64,000 nt of DNA from Motacilla alba alba (Eukaryota > Chordata > Aves > Passeriformes > Motacillidae): positions 7,999,850-8,063,849 of the forward strand of contig NC_052031.1 of assembly GCF_015832195.1 (NCBI RefSeq), written 5' to 3'. The notes under the pieces are model-generated. The model did not search any database. It worked only from the letters and a program-made list of their open reading frames with translations, and was not told the origin of the DNA. Both the position numbers and the translations under genes were made by a program. Shown here piece by piece: positions 13,581 through 26,100 of the stretch; position 1 is the stretch's first letter; each line of letters opens with the position of its first letter.

Positions 13581-14027
13581 GGCTGGGACCTGGTGAAGCG
13601 AGTCCAGAGAAGGGTGATGAGGATGATCATAGGGATGAAGCACCTCTCGTTAGGAAAGGCTGAGAGAATTAAGGCTGTTCAACCTGGACAAGAGGAAGGC
13701 TCTGGGGAATTTTATTGCAGCTTTTCCATACTTAAAGGCAGTATATAAGAAAGATCAGGACAGGGCTTGGTGTGATAGGGAAAGAGACAATGATTTTAAA
13801 TTAAGGAAAGTAGATAGATATAGGGAAGAGTTTTTTCACTAAGGAAGATGGTGAAACACTGGCAGAGTTTGCCCAGAGAGGTGGTGGATGCCCCATACCT
13901 GGAAACATTGAACAAGGCTCTAAGTGACTTGGTCTAGCTGAAGATGTCCCTGCTCACTGCAGAGGAGTTGTGCTACGTGACCTTTAAAGGTCCCTTCCAG
14001 CCCAAACTATGCTATCTTCCTATGACA
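13581..14027 (+). mobile_element. CR1 LINE 3' end (plus strand)
   Basis: Typical CR1 3' sequence in order: AGTCCAGAGAAGGGTGATGA, GAAAGGCTGAGAGAATTAAG, GTTCAACCTGGACAAGAGGA, a GTGGTGGATGCCCCATACCT block, and a terminal TTTAAAGGTCCCTTCCAGCC region closing with CTATCTTCCTATGA. The tail is a degraded form of the usual ATTCTATGATTCTATGA end. It has no coding capacity. Divergence from the family pattern suggests a moderately old insertion. Confidence 0.93.
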
Positions 14028-17000
14028 AAGGAAAAAAGACATAATTATTGTAAAGATTCAGATACGGGTTCTGCATAACTATAGAATACAGGTCATGACT
14101 TTAGATCCAAGATATGCATTCAGACCTTCAGATAGTGAGAAACTGTTTGGCTTAAGTGCAGACGTCTCTGCAACCATCTTGTATACATCCCTCTTCATTT
14201 AATAATCCACAAGTTTCTTCCTATCGCTGGCAACAACAACAACGGCAACAAGACTTACAATTTGTGTAATTCTACTTGAAAGCTATTTTTGTACCTGATT
14301 ATGTCTTGGACATGTTTTGGTGCACCCTTGACTGCCGCTGGCTGAAATTTCTCAGCACCCTGTAGAGCAAGCAGGGCTCCTGTCTTGGAAGGCCGAGCAA
14401 AGGAGAAAGTGCAATGTTCACAGCATGTGCTCTTCACGGACCACATGCCAGCAACATCAGGATTTTCACAGTGTTCCTCTGAGACATTTAGCTTCCACAT
14501 CACATAGCTGTGCTAAAGGTCAGCACAGGGGATATAGCTTCAATTTTCTCTCATCTGGAGCTTCCAAACCAATGCTCTCTGTGGATTTGTGTTTCTAATC
14601 TCCCCAGGCTGTGGATACTTCACCAACTTTTAATCTCTCCCCGAGCTCTCCCTTGGGGCTCAGCCTAGGCATTCACTGAACAACCTGCCCTGGGCTACTC
14701 TCCTGACTACATGAGACAACAAGGGCTACCAATCTAGTTGGGGTCAGGGAAGGAAGGTGAACTTGGGCTAGATGTTCCTTCTGTGGAAATAAAAGTTGTT
14801 TTGTTACTTCCAGAGTAAAATTCTACATGGTGTTTTATTCAACAAACATGTATACCAGTAAAAATATACCTAATGAGGTTTATGCACTTTAATTGAAGCT
14901 CTTGTGAAATTACTTCTATGTTTCTTTTATCATATTTTTTTTTCTATGCTCTTTTTAATTTTTTTTTATTTTCTTTTTTTTAATATCCTGTTACAGCCCT
15001 TCTTAAAAACTAATGACCCAGGAAAACTCCTCCAGAGCTACAGCAAATGAAAGGGAACAGATAAGAAAATCTCTGCATCTCCCTTAGAGCCAGGGCATCC
15101 TGCAGATATCTCCCAGTGGTTGTCATTAGCCCTGATGGTAAACAGCTGAGCCCCAGCACAGCTACCCTGGTCTTCACCAGGCAGGTACTTGTGCCTTAAA
15201 GAGGATGGATTTGCAAATATTCCCTCTGTGTTACCAGTGTAAGATGTTTAACCACGCAGACTAAGGTTGGTGCCATAGGGATAAGCTGAGCTCAAACTTC
15301 ACTCCAGAAGGAAAACTTATCACTGCATGAGGAATTTCTTCTTTCCCTTAAAGAACACATGCATAATGTGTGCAAGACTTATTTATGTCTGGCATCTCAT
15401 ATATAAACTAGTTATCAAGGAAATTATTATAGACAGGAAAGATGCAAAGATAGCTCTGGGGGAAAGATACAAAGATAGCTCTAGGATGAAGCATAACCCA
15501 TCCCTAAAAAGGCACCTAGCATGGGTAGGATGATTCACTACCTGTGGTGCCTTCCTTTCTCCATTGATGGTATGAAAACTAAGGACATGATTCATCTGAT
15601 CTCAATTAAATGTCAGATTAGAGGAGAGAGGAACTGTTCCCCTAAAATACCTGTTTCTCCAGTGATGAGTATAAAAGAAAGGAAGAATGATGTTCTCAGG
15701 GACAGATATTCACTTTTAGTTAGATGAACCCCACCCTATTAATCTAAATATGTGATTCTTGGGTTTCTTGACTCAATGATCCTGGTGGCTCCTTTTCCAC
15801 TCAGAACTATGATTCCATCAAACGTTATAGGACTGAACTTATGTAAGATCAATTCATTTGACATTATTACACACCAAGAATGCATTAAATTCCAGCTGTA
15901 ACAAGGTTTCCTCACTTTGTTTCTAGACTATTATTGGTCTTTTTATTTACACTGCATATCATATTAGCTCCTTATTCCTGGTTTTGAGTTACAACCCCTA
16001 CACAGAAGATCAGTACAGTCACATTGGATGAGATCAGAAATCCTCTCTGGAGTGATGGCCAAGAGAAGATCCCTTCCAGAAGAGCATAAGAACCTGAAAA
16101 CATCTTTGTCACAGCTAAATAGCTGTAGCTCAGGCACTTTAGGAGTTGGGTTTTATTTCCAGATAAATTTCAGGCCTTACTGGAAGTCAAGGTTTAACTT
16201 TTAGCTGGATCTCCATTAAGAGGCAAATTTTTCTGACTGAGATACAAATAGATCTGTGCTCCTTTTCCATGAGCGTCAGAAAGTCACTGGATGCTCAGGT
16301 TACACCATGGGCTGTCTGTGGGCCAGGAGGGAGCCCATGACAGGAAAACAGCAATGCCTCATCTGTGCTACCCTGATGGGTTGGGTATCTGAATTTGATC
16401 AGGTAAGCACTCTGGAGGATCAGACAGACCTAAACTTTGTGCAATATTTTATCTCCAGCACATAGTGCTTTAAAGCTCAGAAAGTCATTAAATTCCAAGC
16501 TGACACAGAGAATGCCTAGTGGGATTAACCTTCAAAAACTAATTACCAAGGAGATCAACAGAAGGCAGCCTGCATCACCACAGTTGTGACAGCCTACTCC
16601 AGGAGTGAGAGTGTCAGAAAATGTTCACTTCAGATTCTTTCCCCATGTAGTTAGAGCTTTCCAAGTGATTACCAATGATAGATCAATGGAAATCAGGTTT
16701 CTAATCACAGATAGGGGTCTGGGTACAATTGCTATGATAATTATTATTTTTTTTATTTTATCCTTTTTCCTGTCATTTAGTGGAAAGGTTTTGAATAAAA
16801 TATTACACTAGCAACTAGGAAGGATCAACTCCCATATTAAAGAAAAGGGGTGGGCCTGGCTCGTCTCATTTAGACACCCACTGAGCAAATAACCCTGAAG
16901 TTTCAGTGATGATTAGTGAAGAGATAAAGACATGATGAGTATCTGATTTGTCTGAATCATCTAAGTCCAATAACATCTTCAAAATGCATGCCTTTTTTTT

Positions 17001-17407
17001 CCCCTACTCTATCTCTCTTGAATATTAAAAGAGCCTATGATGGCTGCCTGGAATATCCTGTATAAGTTTTAAATGTGAGATGAATTCCAACTGCATACCA
17101 AACATACAGCACAAATAAATGCTGAGCTTATGAAAAGGGCAGTACTCCATCAGACGCCAACCCCAAACCAATACAGACTAATATTACCTGGAAATCTGTT
17201 AATTGCTCCTCATAGTCCGTGTCCCTTGGATGAACCTGATCTCAGGTGGTATGACAAAAAGCCAGACAGCAGATTATGTTACACACACCTATATAGGCAT
17301 GTAGGTTGTGTGTAAGTGTGTAAAACTGTGTATAACAGGACAGTATTAAAGGCATAATATTACACATTATTTTTATAGGATAATTTTTGGGGTATTTATT
17401 GTATATA

Positions 17408-17411
<4 letters not shown>
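14028..17411. other. Unique non-coding sequence, no gene seen
   Basis: No recognisable gene. It contains T-rich low-complexity DNA at 14930-14985, a (CAA)n-like run near 14230, and a tandem duplication of about 21 bp at 15442-15486 built on CAAAGATAGCTCT. A strong donor-like CAG/GTAAGC lies near 16401, but I do not see a partner exon that I recognise. Confidence 0.6.

Positions 17412-17452
<41 letters not shown>
17412..17452. repeat. (TG)n dinucleotide microsatellite
   Basis: An uninterrupted TG array of 41 bp (about 20 units), preceded by a TATATATG run and followed by a short (AG)n run ending near 17465. The array is pure, so it is likely to vary in length between individuals. Confidence 0.98.
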
Positions 17453-17454
<2 letters not shown>

Positions 17455-17465
17455 AGAGAGAGAGA

Positions 17466-20204
17466 TGATTTATCACCACTAACTTACTCCAGTTTCTGGA
17501 CACAAATAAGACTTATGCAAGTAAAAAAGTCCTAAAGAAACAAAGAAGACAGCTTGTCTCAATTTTCTACAAATGCTATTAGGTTAACAATCTCTCTTGA
17601 ATATCAAGGATACTAAAACTTGAACAAAACATTGGAAAGCTGAAATCCCAGAGTTCCTATCAGCAAAGGTAAAGAATTCCAGCTTGCTCAGAATTCTGCA
17701 GTCTTGCAAGTTAGACATGTTTCCAAAAGCTACCATCTAGTTGATGCTGTGATCAGAATTCTTGGAACACGTGTTAGTTATATAAATATTTTTTACATCA
17801 ATCTGATGAAAGCAGTAGTTCAGACCATGCCCTGACTTTAAGAGATCCTCAGGGAGGACTCAAAACAAATTAGTGCATTTAATTACCTTCCTGAAGTTCC
17901 CAAATAAAATAAATGTCTATTGAATTTCCCCCCTCAGTTTAAGTCTAAATTCACAAATGCTATTACATTTTAATTAAAGTTAACCCATTTTTTCATTTGG
18001 TGGTTATTCTATCTTTATTTCTTGGTTTTTTTTTTATTATTCTTACAATTGAATAAAGATGCTAATGGAGGATTAGTTTGTAAGAACAGCTGACAGACCC
18101 TGAGGATCCATTCTGCTGTCTAATAATCTATGGATGCAGAACAATCCATAAGGACTGGGGGAACCTGTCTGTTACCAGGAGTGATCCTCTTCCTTCTCAA
18201 CCAGAGGCTGCACACTGCAGTGGTCCTGCTCTGCTGAGGGATTCCTCTGCCCTAGAACCTGCACACTACTGCCTTTGAGATGCTGCTTGTTTGCTTTGGG
18301 CCAGGCAGAACAAGGGGAATTTAGCTTTTACACGATCTATTTACATGACCCACAGGGACAGCTCGTGTTCTGAGCTGTCTGGAGATGAATCAGCTTTGGA
18401 ACAGGAGCATGGTATTTGATTGAACATTGAGAGCCTTCAAAATGTTAATAAGGACATTGCACAGTATCTGGATAAGAGCTAAGGGATTTGTCTCTTTGAG
18501 GTTATTTAGTTTGACATTTCTAACATTAGAAAGATGATGTTCAGCAGTGTCAGTTTATTCATTTGCAAAAAAACCCCCAACACCTTAGATAATTTAATAT
18601 TGGGCAAAGACTGTGAAATGGAATCTTATATCCTCTTACAGTGTGAAGTTACCAAAACTTAAACCACTGAAGATCAGGCAAGTCAAAATGGAGCTATTCA
18701 AGTAACTCTTCTGACCCTAAAACAGCAAAGATCTTCATGAGTCATATTAATTCATCATTTTGTGTGGTATTGTACTGAAGGGACACAAATTAATCTCCAG
18801 GCCTGCATAAAAATAGGGGTTCTATTTTTCAATGTTTACTTACATAGTCTAGGTGGAGGAAAAAGCGTAATCTCAGAAAATCTTTGACTTAAATTACATG
18901 ATCTTTATACCAAACCCTTCCCTGAAGAGATGAAGCACTACAGTATCTCCACGAAATCCAACAGAATAGATGAGTTTTGGTTAAATTTATAGAAAGTAAA
19001 CCAACATTAAACAGATTGATATTTATATTTTGAGCTCACTGACAGACCAGTGCATTGTAAGCTTACCTATGGATCAAGAATACAAACTTTCTGCCTTCCA
19101 GCTGCCTGCTTGTGGGGGGTTATCTTCAGCCTTATGAAAATGTTGTAGCCTCAGTGAGACAAAAGTCTTTGAAGTTTAACTGAGCACAGATGTTTTCCTT
19201 AGGCTTTAATTGAAAGCAGTGACAACCAAACTCTCTCTACAGTGTGACCCATGTTTTAAAAGAGATTTCTACAAATAGGGTAGGACTGAATTCTAAACTT
19301 GTTTTCTTTTCCAAAACTCTATCCCTTATAAGGCTCAAAAAGAAGGAAATTAATGTAACACATTAACATAAAACACCAGTGTATATCAGGTAAGATAGCA
19401 ACAGGAAGAAATCAAGAAATACAGAATATTTCATTCTTTAATATTTTTCTTACTCTGAGCATTTGAACAAGATATCTTTGAGCAACAATGAAGCTGAGTC
19501 AATTTGGATTTTATTAAGTTTTTGATGTGGAATTTGTTTTACTGACTTTTAAGCAAGATGCAGAGTTCATGGTATAATGTAATGAGTTAATGGAATACTT
19601 AACTCTGGAAAATTTGGAGACAATGTATTTGGCAAGATTTCTCTCCCTTTTTTTTTAAATTAAATTGATTTTTCTAAATCTTGGTTGATAACCATGGAAA
19701 AGGTAATGAACTGGGTTAAAATACTCATATGTACAAGTTAGGCAGGCCCTTATTTTCAAATTGTCCAACTGATTTCAACTTCACTGGGTCAACATTTGAA
19801 ACTCAGTACAGAGGTTGTCTGACACAGTTTAAGGAAAGTACATGTGCTGAGGAAATGTTGAAAGTGGTTCTGTAAGAAAGGAGTGAATGGCATAATCTGG
19901 GTTTAGCTATGTACTACAGAAGCAGTTTTCAGAAGCAGACCTAAGGGTACCTATTTTCTGCCCTTGGAAAATGTCATTGCAGTAAGCAATAGCTATGTGA
20001 AACAAAAAGAGGACATCTGTGTTTTCATGTGGACTAAATAAGCTCCCCACAGAGTTTGGGAATTCATGTGAGAGGCACTGGAGTCAGATTCTGGTAGGGG
20101 GCCCTGCTGGAAAGCACCTCCCAGGTCTCCCAGCACAGCACCTGCCTCCTGCTGGTACCAGCCAAACCCACACTCCTGATTCCATGCTCCTGCCTAATCT
20201 GGGT
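17466..20204. other. Unique non-coding sequence, no gene seen
   Basis: I see no gene, RNA gene or identifiable interspersed repeat. The base composition is ordinary AT-rich, with short poly-T runs near 18027 and 19648. Confidence 0.6.
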
Positions 20205-20270
20205 TTACAAATCCCTAAAGATGGAGACAGCTCAGCTCCTCAGGCAACCTCTTCTGATGTTTATCTGACT
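20205..20270 (-). mobile_element. Possible old CR1 fragment
   Basis: The run AAATCCCTAAAGATGGAGAC, followed by CTCAGGCAACCTCTTCTGAT, resembles the minus-strand CR1 pattern in which a GGGATGGAGACTC block precedes CTGGGCAACCTGTTCCAGTG. The match is short and diverged, with no tail preserved, so this is tentative. It lies in a locally GC-richer patch (about 20080-20530). Confidence 0.35.
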
Positions 20271-21687
20271 GCTCCCACCCCAGCTAAGCCAAGCTTGCTG
20301 AGAGCAGAACCATGTGATGTATAAGCACACGAGTGCCTGCAAGCTTCTGCGGGGCTCACAGCTCCATGGACAGCAAAGATGTTCCCCCTGTCTGTTGTTG
20401 GTCCTCTCTGAGCCTCAGTGCCTGCTGTGGCACTGGTGAGGAAGGCTGGTGAATCATTCCAGCCACCTACAATCCAGCAGAGCTGCGAATCTATTTCTGC
20501 ACACAGCCAACAGATGGGACAATTCACAAAAGCTAAATTTGGCAGGCATTACTGGAAGTCAACAGTCAATTAGGTAACTCAGTCTTATGAACAGAAGTGA
20601 CTAAGGGCCATTAGCTTATGAGAACCAAAGAAAGTCAACTTCTTAACCCCAGAGGCACAACAGCTCTATATAGGTTTCAAAATTGGTTTGTCTGAAGCAA
20701 GTAATCAAGAAAAGAAGGAAGTGATTTGCTGAGGGGTTTAAAATAGAACAGGTTGGCCAACAACAACAGCTTAGCTCTCCAGAGCACCTTGTGCTCACGT
20801 TGTACCTAAAACAAGCTTTGCATAATAGAGGGGAGTTCATTCCACATGATTTCAGTTATAGGGTCCCTGGAGGGAAAAGAACAAGCAATGAGAGCAGGCT
20901 TTTCATCATCATTTATAAAGACTGTAGGGGCTGTTTTAAATACTGAAATGTTGCTTACCTCTTTTTTACAACACTTTGAGGTACAGACCTTTGCAGAACA
21001 CACTATTTAAATTTTTGGGGTTATTACTGGTTAAGGTCTTTCCATTTAGCAACCTGCCTCATTTCAAAACCCTTCATATTTTCCCATTACCATACCAACT
21101 GTATAAAAAAAAAATCAACTTTGCCTAATTAAAGTAACAAAGAGCCCTGAATGCAAACATATTTCAAATCAAAAATAATTTTACAAGTAAATCTGAAAAG
21201 TACAATGCTGGTTCCTCTATTTAAATGGTAAATTGAAAATTAATACTTGTGCAGACTAAATCAACTCATCTAATCATGGAATAAAAGGTAATTAAGTGGA
21301 CCTGTCAAATGAGAGTTAGAGCTAAATACAGCAACCCTTGATCCTGCAGAGTAAATCTTGACTTGTGTGATTACTTGCTCTGCTTTACTTGGGAAATGAC
21401 TTGTGGCATCAGACCCAGAAATTACTGCTTGATCCTGAAACTTGGACTGAATCTGTGCATCTCTGCAGCTCTATGATAGATGTAGAAATGCATATGCAAG
21501 TATCTCTTGAATCAGGCAGAATCCAAAATTAAAGTCATATATTCTATTCAGTGTCCAAATGGAAATCTCTGATTATTTGAATATGACATTACTTGCCTCT
21601 GGCATGAACAATGACACATTGAATTTCAACTCGGAAATTCTATTATTTTGCATTTTCTGTTGTTTTCTCATTCTATTTTTGCTTCAG
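20271..21687. other. Unique non-coding sequence, no gene seen
   Basis: A GC-richer patch to about 20530, then AT-rich unique DNA. The open frames on either strand show no recognisable domain. A pyrimidine-rich run just before 21688 forms the acceptor of the splice-bounded candidate described next. Confidence 0.55.
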
Positions 21688-21866
21688 ATATATCAGCTGT
21701 ACAACAGAGAGTAGCTGGATGCACTCTCTGGGCTGGGTGCTGTACTTTTAGAGACCATTGCCAGTTACAGGGGGTTTGGAAACAAGTATTGCATTCCATT
21801 GAGCCACTGACCTCAAGGAGATCTGTGTGTGATTGGACTGTGTAAATCCATTCGGATTTCACACAG
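21688..21866 (+). other. Splice-bounded candidate exon (non-coding)
   Basis: A long pyrimidine tract (21650-21685) ends in GCTTCAG at 21687, a strong acceptor pattern. Downstream, ACACAG/GTAAAG gives a plausible donor at 21866/21867, bounding 179 bp. All three plus-strand frames contain a stop, and the longest reads to a stop at about 21845, so an internal coding exon is unlikely. It could be an exon of a non-coding transcript or a terminal coding exon, or the pairing may be chance, which is frequent in 64 kb. Confidence 0.2.
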
Positions 21867-23030
21867 GTAAAGTCAGCTGATTAGGGCTCAGGAATACGAA
21901 GGAATCCTGCAAGGTTTCAACCTGCTGCTCCTGCTGTCTTGAAGAATCCATACTGCACTGTCCAGGGCTAAATGCTGATAATGTTGGACAGGCTTCGAAG
22001 TTCATTTGCTCCAAGAATTTTTCCATTTAGACATCCAGCCTAAACTAATCCTCTAGGAGCCCTCAAAAGCCAACAAAGATGAAAAGCACATAAAAGTTAT
22101 TTTCATTTTACTTCTCTTTATCTCTCAGCTTCGGGCAACAAGAACCATTTCTCTCCTGAGGCCATGTGGAGCCCTTAGGCTGAACCTTAGCATTATCTTC
22201 CAGTGAATTTCCAATGGTTTGATGGCTAAAATCAGGTACTATTATTACCCTATGTAGGAATACTATTCAGTTCCCTCATCAAGATGTAAAAGAATATTCA
22301 GACTGTGCAAAATTTTTGGAATAATATTTTAAGTTACACCTTATGATCTCTCCTGCTGGAGAACAGGAAAGTGGGGGGAACACACTGCAAATAGGGAAAA
22401 GGTTGAAGAGGTCAATCATCTTCTCCATGTACATCATACAGCCCACATCCAGTGCATGGATTTTTCCTCCCACTTCCCTGAAATGCAACAATCAATTATC
22501 CTGTGAGAGAATTATGTCTTTAAAATGAGCCTCCTATAATTCTTTTTTCCAAGAAGGGCAGTTTTGCTGAAGGTTTATTTACTGGTGCTCACACCCTTGA
22601 GTTCAAATGTCTGTCTTGACAACAGAAGGGAAGATAGAATTTTCCTGACACTTTAATTATCTTCCACTGCCTCTGTGGACTTCAAGGGGTCTATGTTTAT
22701 AGAAACATATAGAAAATGTATAGGAAAATGACCCCTTCTGAGTACTTCACTTGAACTATGATTGTCTATTAGAAAATGTGGCTTGTGTATTCACAGATGT
22801 GATCAGTACATTTTGCTGATCTCTAAAAGGTAGTGTTAGACATAAAAACAGCATTCTCCCCATTTTCTTAAATTTATCTTAAGAAAAAGGGACACTCTAT
22901 ACTTCGTGTGTGTGCCTCTTTTATGAATTTAATTTATTTTTGTGTGCATTCATAGTAGAAATATAAAATTTTACACTTCTTATCTTTTTTTTTCCTAAAC
23001 TTTTGCTATTTTTGCTTTTTCTTATTAAGG
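21867..23030. other. Unique non-coding sequence, no gene seen
   Basis: No recognisable gene or repeat. Ordinary AT-rich DNA leading into a T-rich low-complexity tract. Confidence 0.55.
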
Positions 23031-23113
23031 TTTTTTTTGGGTTTTTTTTGTTTTTGTTTTTTGGTTTTTGGGGTTTTTTTGTTTTTGTTTTTGTTTTTGT
23101 TTTTTTTTTTTGG
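23031..23113. repeat. T/G-rich low-complexity tract, (TTTTTG)n-like
   Basis: About 83 bp made only of T and G: T runs of five to twelve interrupted by single G or short G runs (GGG, GGGG), ending with several GTTTTT units. It lacks an adjacent recognisable retrocopy, and no AATAAA signal precedes its A-rich complement, so I read it as simple repeat rather than a poly(A) tail. It produces a Lys/Asn/Pro-rich spurious frame on the minus strand. Confidence 0.9.
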
Positions 23114-26100
23114 TGACAATGATGAGGAATATGGGGCTTTGAAAGGGAAGTGTTTTTTCCCCAGTGAAATTTCTTAGTGAAAATTTTAAGTTCCATACAG
23201 AGACTGAACCAAATAACCCCCAGATGTTCCTTCCATTTTTACTTTTTATGTGACTCCATGATTTAAGATCTTAATAGAACACCAAGTTTAACCAAATCAA
23301 TTTTCTTAAGTCAGTATAAAAAAGATTTACTTGAGCTCAAAGAAATTTACGTCTCACTCACAATGAGTTCATGCAAGGACCCCTACTTCTGAAGTAGAAA
23401 GGGAAGGAAAAAACCAGTGTGCAACCCAGCTGTTCCAGTTTAAATATTTGCTTCCCTTTTCACATGTTCTATGGCCTTAAATACCTTTCTCTGTGTTAAA
23501 GATTTCTGTAAATAAAATAGTGAAAATATTCACTTGCCAAGTGCTGATGTGAGGGGAAAACGATAAAAGCTCCTTAGATTCCCCAGTAATGCAAACGATG
23601 TATTTTTGCACAGATAAAAGCCAAGATACATTGGTATATATCTCTATATAAACACATACTTTTACTTCCAGCCTGTAAAATATTGCATGAGGTTGAAAGC
23701 TGGAAAGGGACTGCTTCCCAACAGGGCACAAAAAGGCAACAATAGAACTTACAAACAAAATGTTCCACGCTGGAGAATATGACATTATTTTCTGCAAATT
23801 TTGCCTGTGAGAACCTTAGAGACAACAGGTTTGTGGCAGCAGGAGGTGCCTCCAGCTGGCTCTACTTTGTGCCTAAATTGCAATGAGGTTCTAACCTGGC
23901 ATGCTGAAATGAACAGCTCTCAGAGTACAATATACTTCTGACACAGCTCTGCCTCCCAAAATTTTAAAGGTCAATCTGAAAGTCTGAGGCAGACACACTC
24001 TACACACAGAAAAAGGCCTGACTCAGACTGGGAAGAAATAACTTTGCTCTAAGAAATCAGATCAGCTAAAAAAAAATTGCATTTCCATGGCTTATTCGCA
24101 CCTCTGGTTTGAAGGCATGAGTTACCTAAAAGATTTATTGGTGTGATAAATACAGATCTTTACTACCTAGCCAATAATTTGAAACTTGCAGACTCAACTG
24201 CAAGAAAACGTGAAATGCCATAAAATAGCAAACTGGATTAGCTTCCACCTGTATTCTGAATCATAGATGCAAAATAGCCTTTAAAAAGTTATGTCAGTCT
24301 ATTTCCACCCAAGCTCTTGCTACCAGCATGAGTATCTTCCTACATAGGCATAAAAGTTTCTGTTTCAAATAAATTTTTCATTTTAAAAACTGCTGAGACC
24401 ACAACTCTCATTTCTGTTGGTAGGAGGTGTTGGTGTTATGTCTCTTTGAAAATTAGGCCACTTATTTTAGGCACATAAATATATTGGCCCAGGCTTCTTT
24501 GTGCCACTCTGGAGATGCAAAGCAGCCACATACCTGTCTTAGGTGGTCAATTAGGATGAGAAACTGGCTTGAAGCAAAAGCAGGACTTGTGAAATTAACA
24601 TGCTATAATTTTTTTTTAATTCTGATGTGCTACAAAATGTTTGCTAGGTGTGCTAGATTTATCACCAAAATGTCTAGAGTTGAGGAAATGATCCAAAAAT
24701 CTTAAAGCTCGGGACTGAGATAAGTAGCCTGTCATAACAGATTTAGCAAGTGATCATGCAAACCATAGGAAAAATACTCAGTGGCATAGAAAGAATGTCC
24801 TATTTACAGAAATGCTGTGTTACTTGCTTTTGGTGGAAATCAGAAGATTCGATGCCTTTGGGGTCTATTAAGCAAAGCCTTTAAGTGCAGCTGCAGTGCT
24901 TGCTCTCACTGCTTTACTGATATTGTAAGGATATTTGTTGCTTTGGAGAAGCACCTGGGTTAGTTTGAGTACTGGGAAATCTTTCTTTTGCAAGAAAAAT
25001 GCAAACTTCTCATCAGCTGGGTCACAGAAGGAAACTTGAAACAGTGGCCAAAGTCAAATATAATTGATCCAATTGATGTGTGCATGTATACAGTACATGC
25101 GCATAAGACATACATTTATTTATTTATTTACTTACACACATGCACATGTTAATGATATCAGGAGAATCATGATTCAGGATGGGACCATGATTAAGATGTT
25201 TGTTTAAACAAGATTGTTTCATTGAATCCAGACTGAAGAGCCACAACTGGCAGATATACCTACTAGCTTAGACACTTGAACTTCCCCTTCATTAGGCAGC
25301 AAAAACAGGCTGTTTTTTCTAATTATCTTTTTTTGTTTTTGTTTTTTGCAGGGATAGGAAGAAATTTGTAGGGAGATGCTACAACTTTTCTGCTTTCTAA
25401 TGAGCACGAAGGGGTTTTTAGAAGGGGTAGATGTGGGAGTGTTCTTATGGAGAACATGTTTCCTGTCATTTCTCTTGAAAGCAAGACCAAAGCTCAGTAG
25501 AAAAATTTGCATCTCATTTGGCCACAATAACCATAGTAGGATCTCTGTTTCACTAGAAAAAGACATGAATGAATGAAGTGGCATTTTGAGCTTAAGAAGA
25601 TGTGATTTTTTTTTTTTTTGCCTGAAATACATTAAATCTGGCTACAGAACCTATAATTACAGCTCCTGCTATTACACAGTTATAATTATTGAGGGACTTT
25701 GCCATATGTCTTTGTAGCCTCAGAAATATGAAAACCTTGGCATAAAAATATAATGTATGAAATCATTTAAAGCATTTAAAGGCTTCTCATCACAGGTGCT
25801 TCTGGTATGTTACTGTAGACCAAAAGCAGAGTTCAGTGACATTTCAGCTATTAGTGTTATGTATTGTTTCCATGGAAACTTCTCAACACAATTCTCATTG
25901 CGGTATCATCAAACCCATTGTTTAAATAATGCTTTTATAATAGAAAGCTATCAAGTAATAATGAAGCAAGGAAAAGATTTCTTGTTATGAGGCAGACTGT
26001 CTAAGGAAAGCAGAAATCAAGAGGCAGACTGCTTCTTGCACTAAAACACTTGGATAATGTGTGTTTTGCAACATGCTATATGCAGGTTTATGGGGACAAT

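Noticed and set aside
16256..16465. Frame ending near a strong CAG/GTAAGC donor
   Set aside because: The upstream acceptor is weak and the peptide is unrecognised; single splice motifs are common by chance.
20019..20527. GC-richer patch as a possible CpG island or promoter
   Set aside because: It has few CpG dinucleotides and no TATA or initiator context; a weak CR1 match explains part of it.
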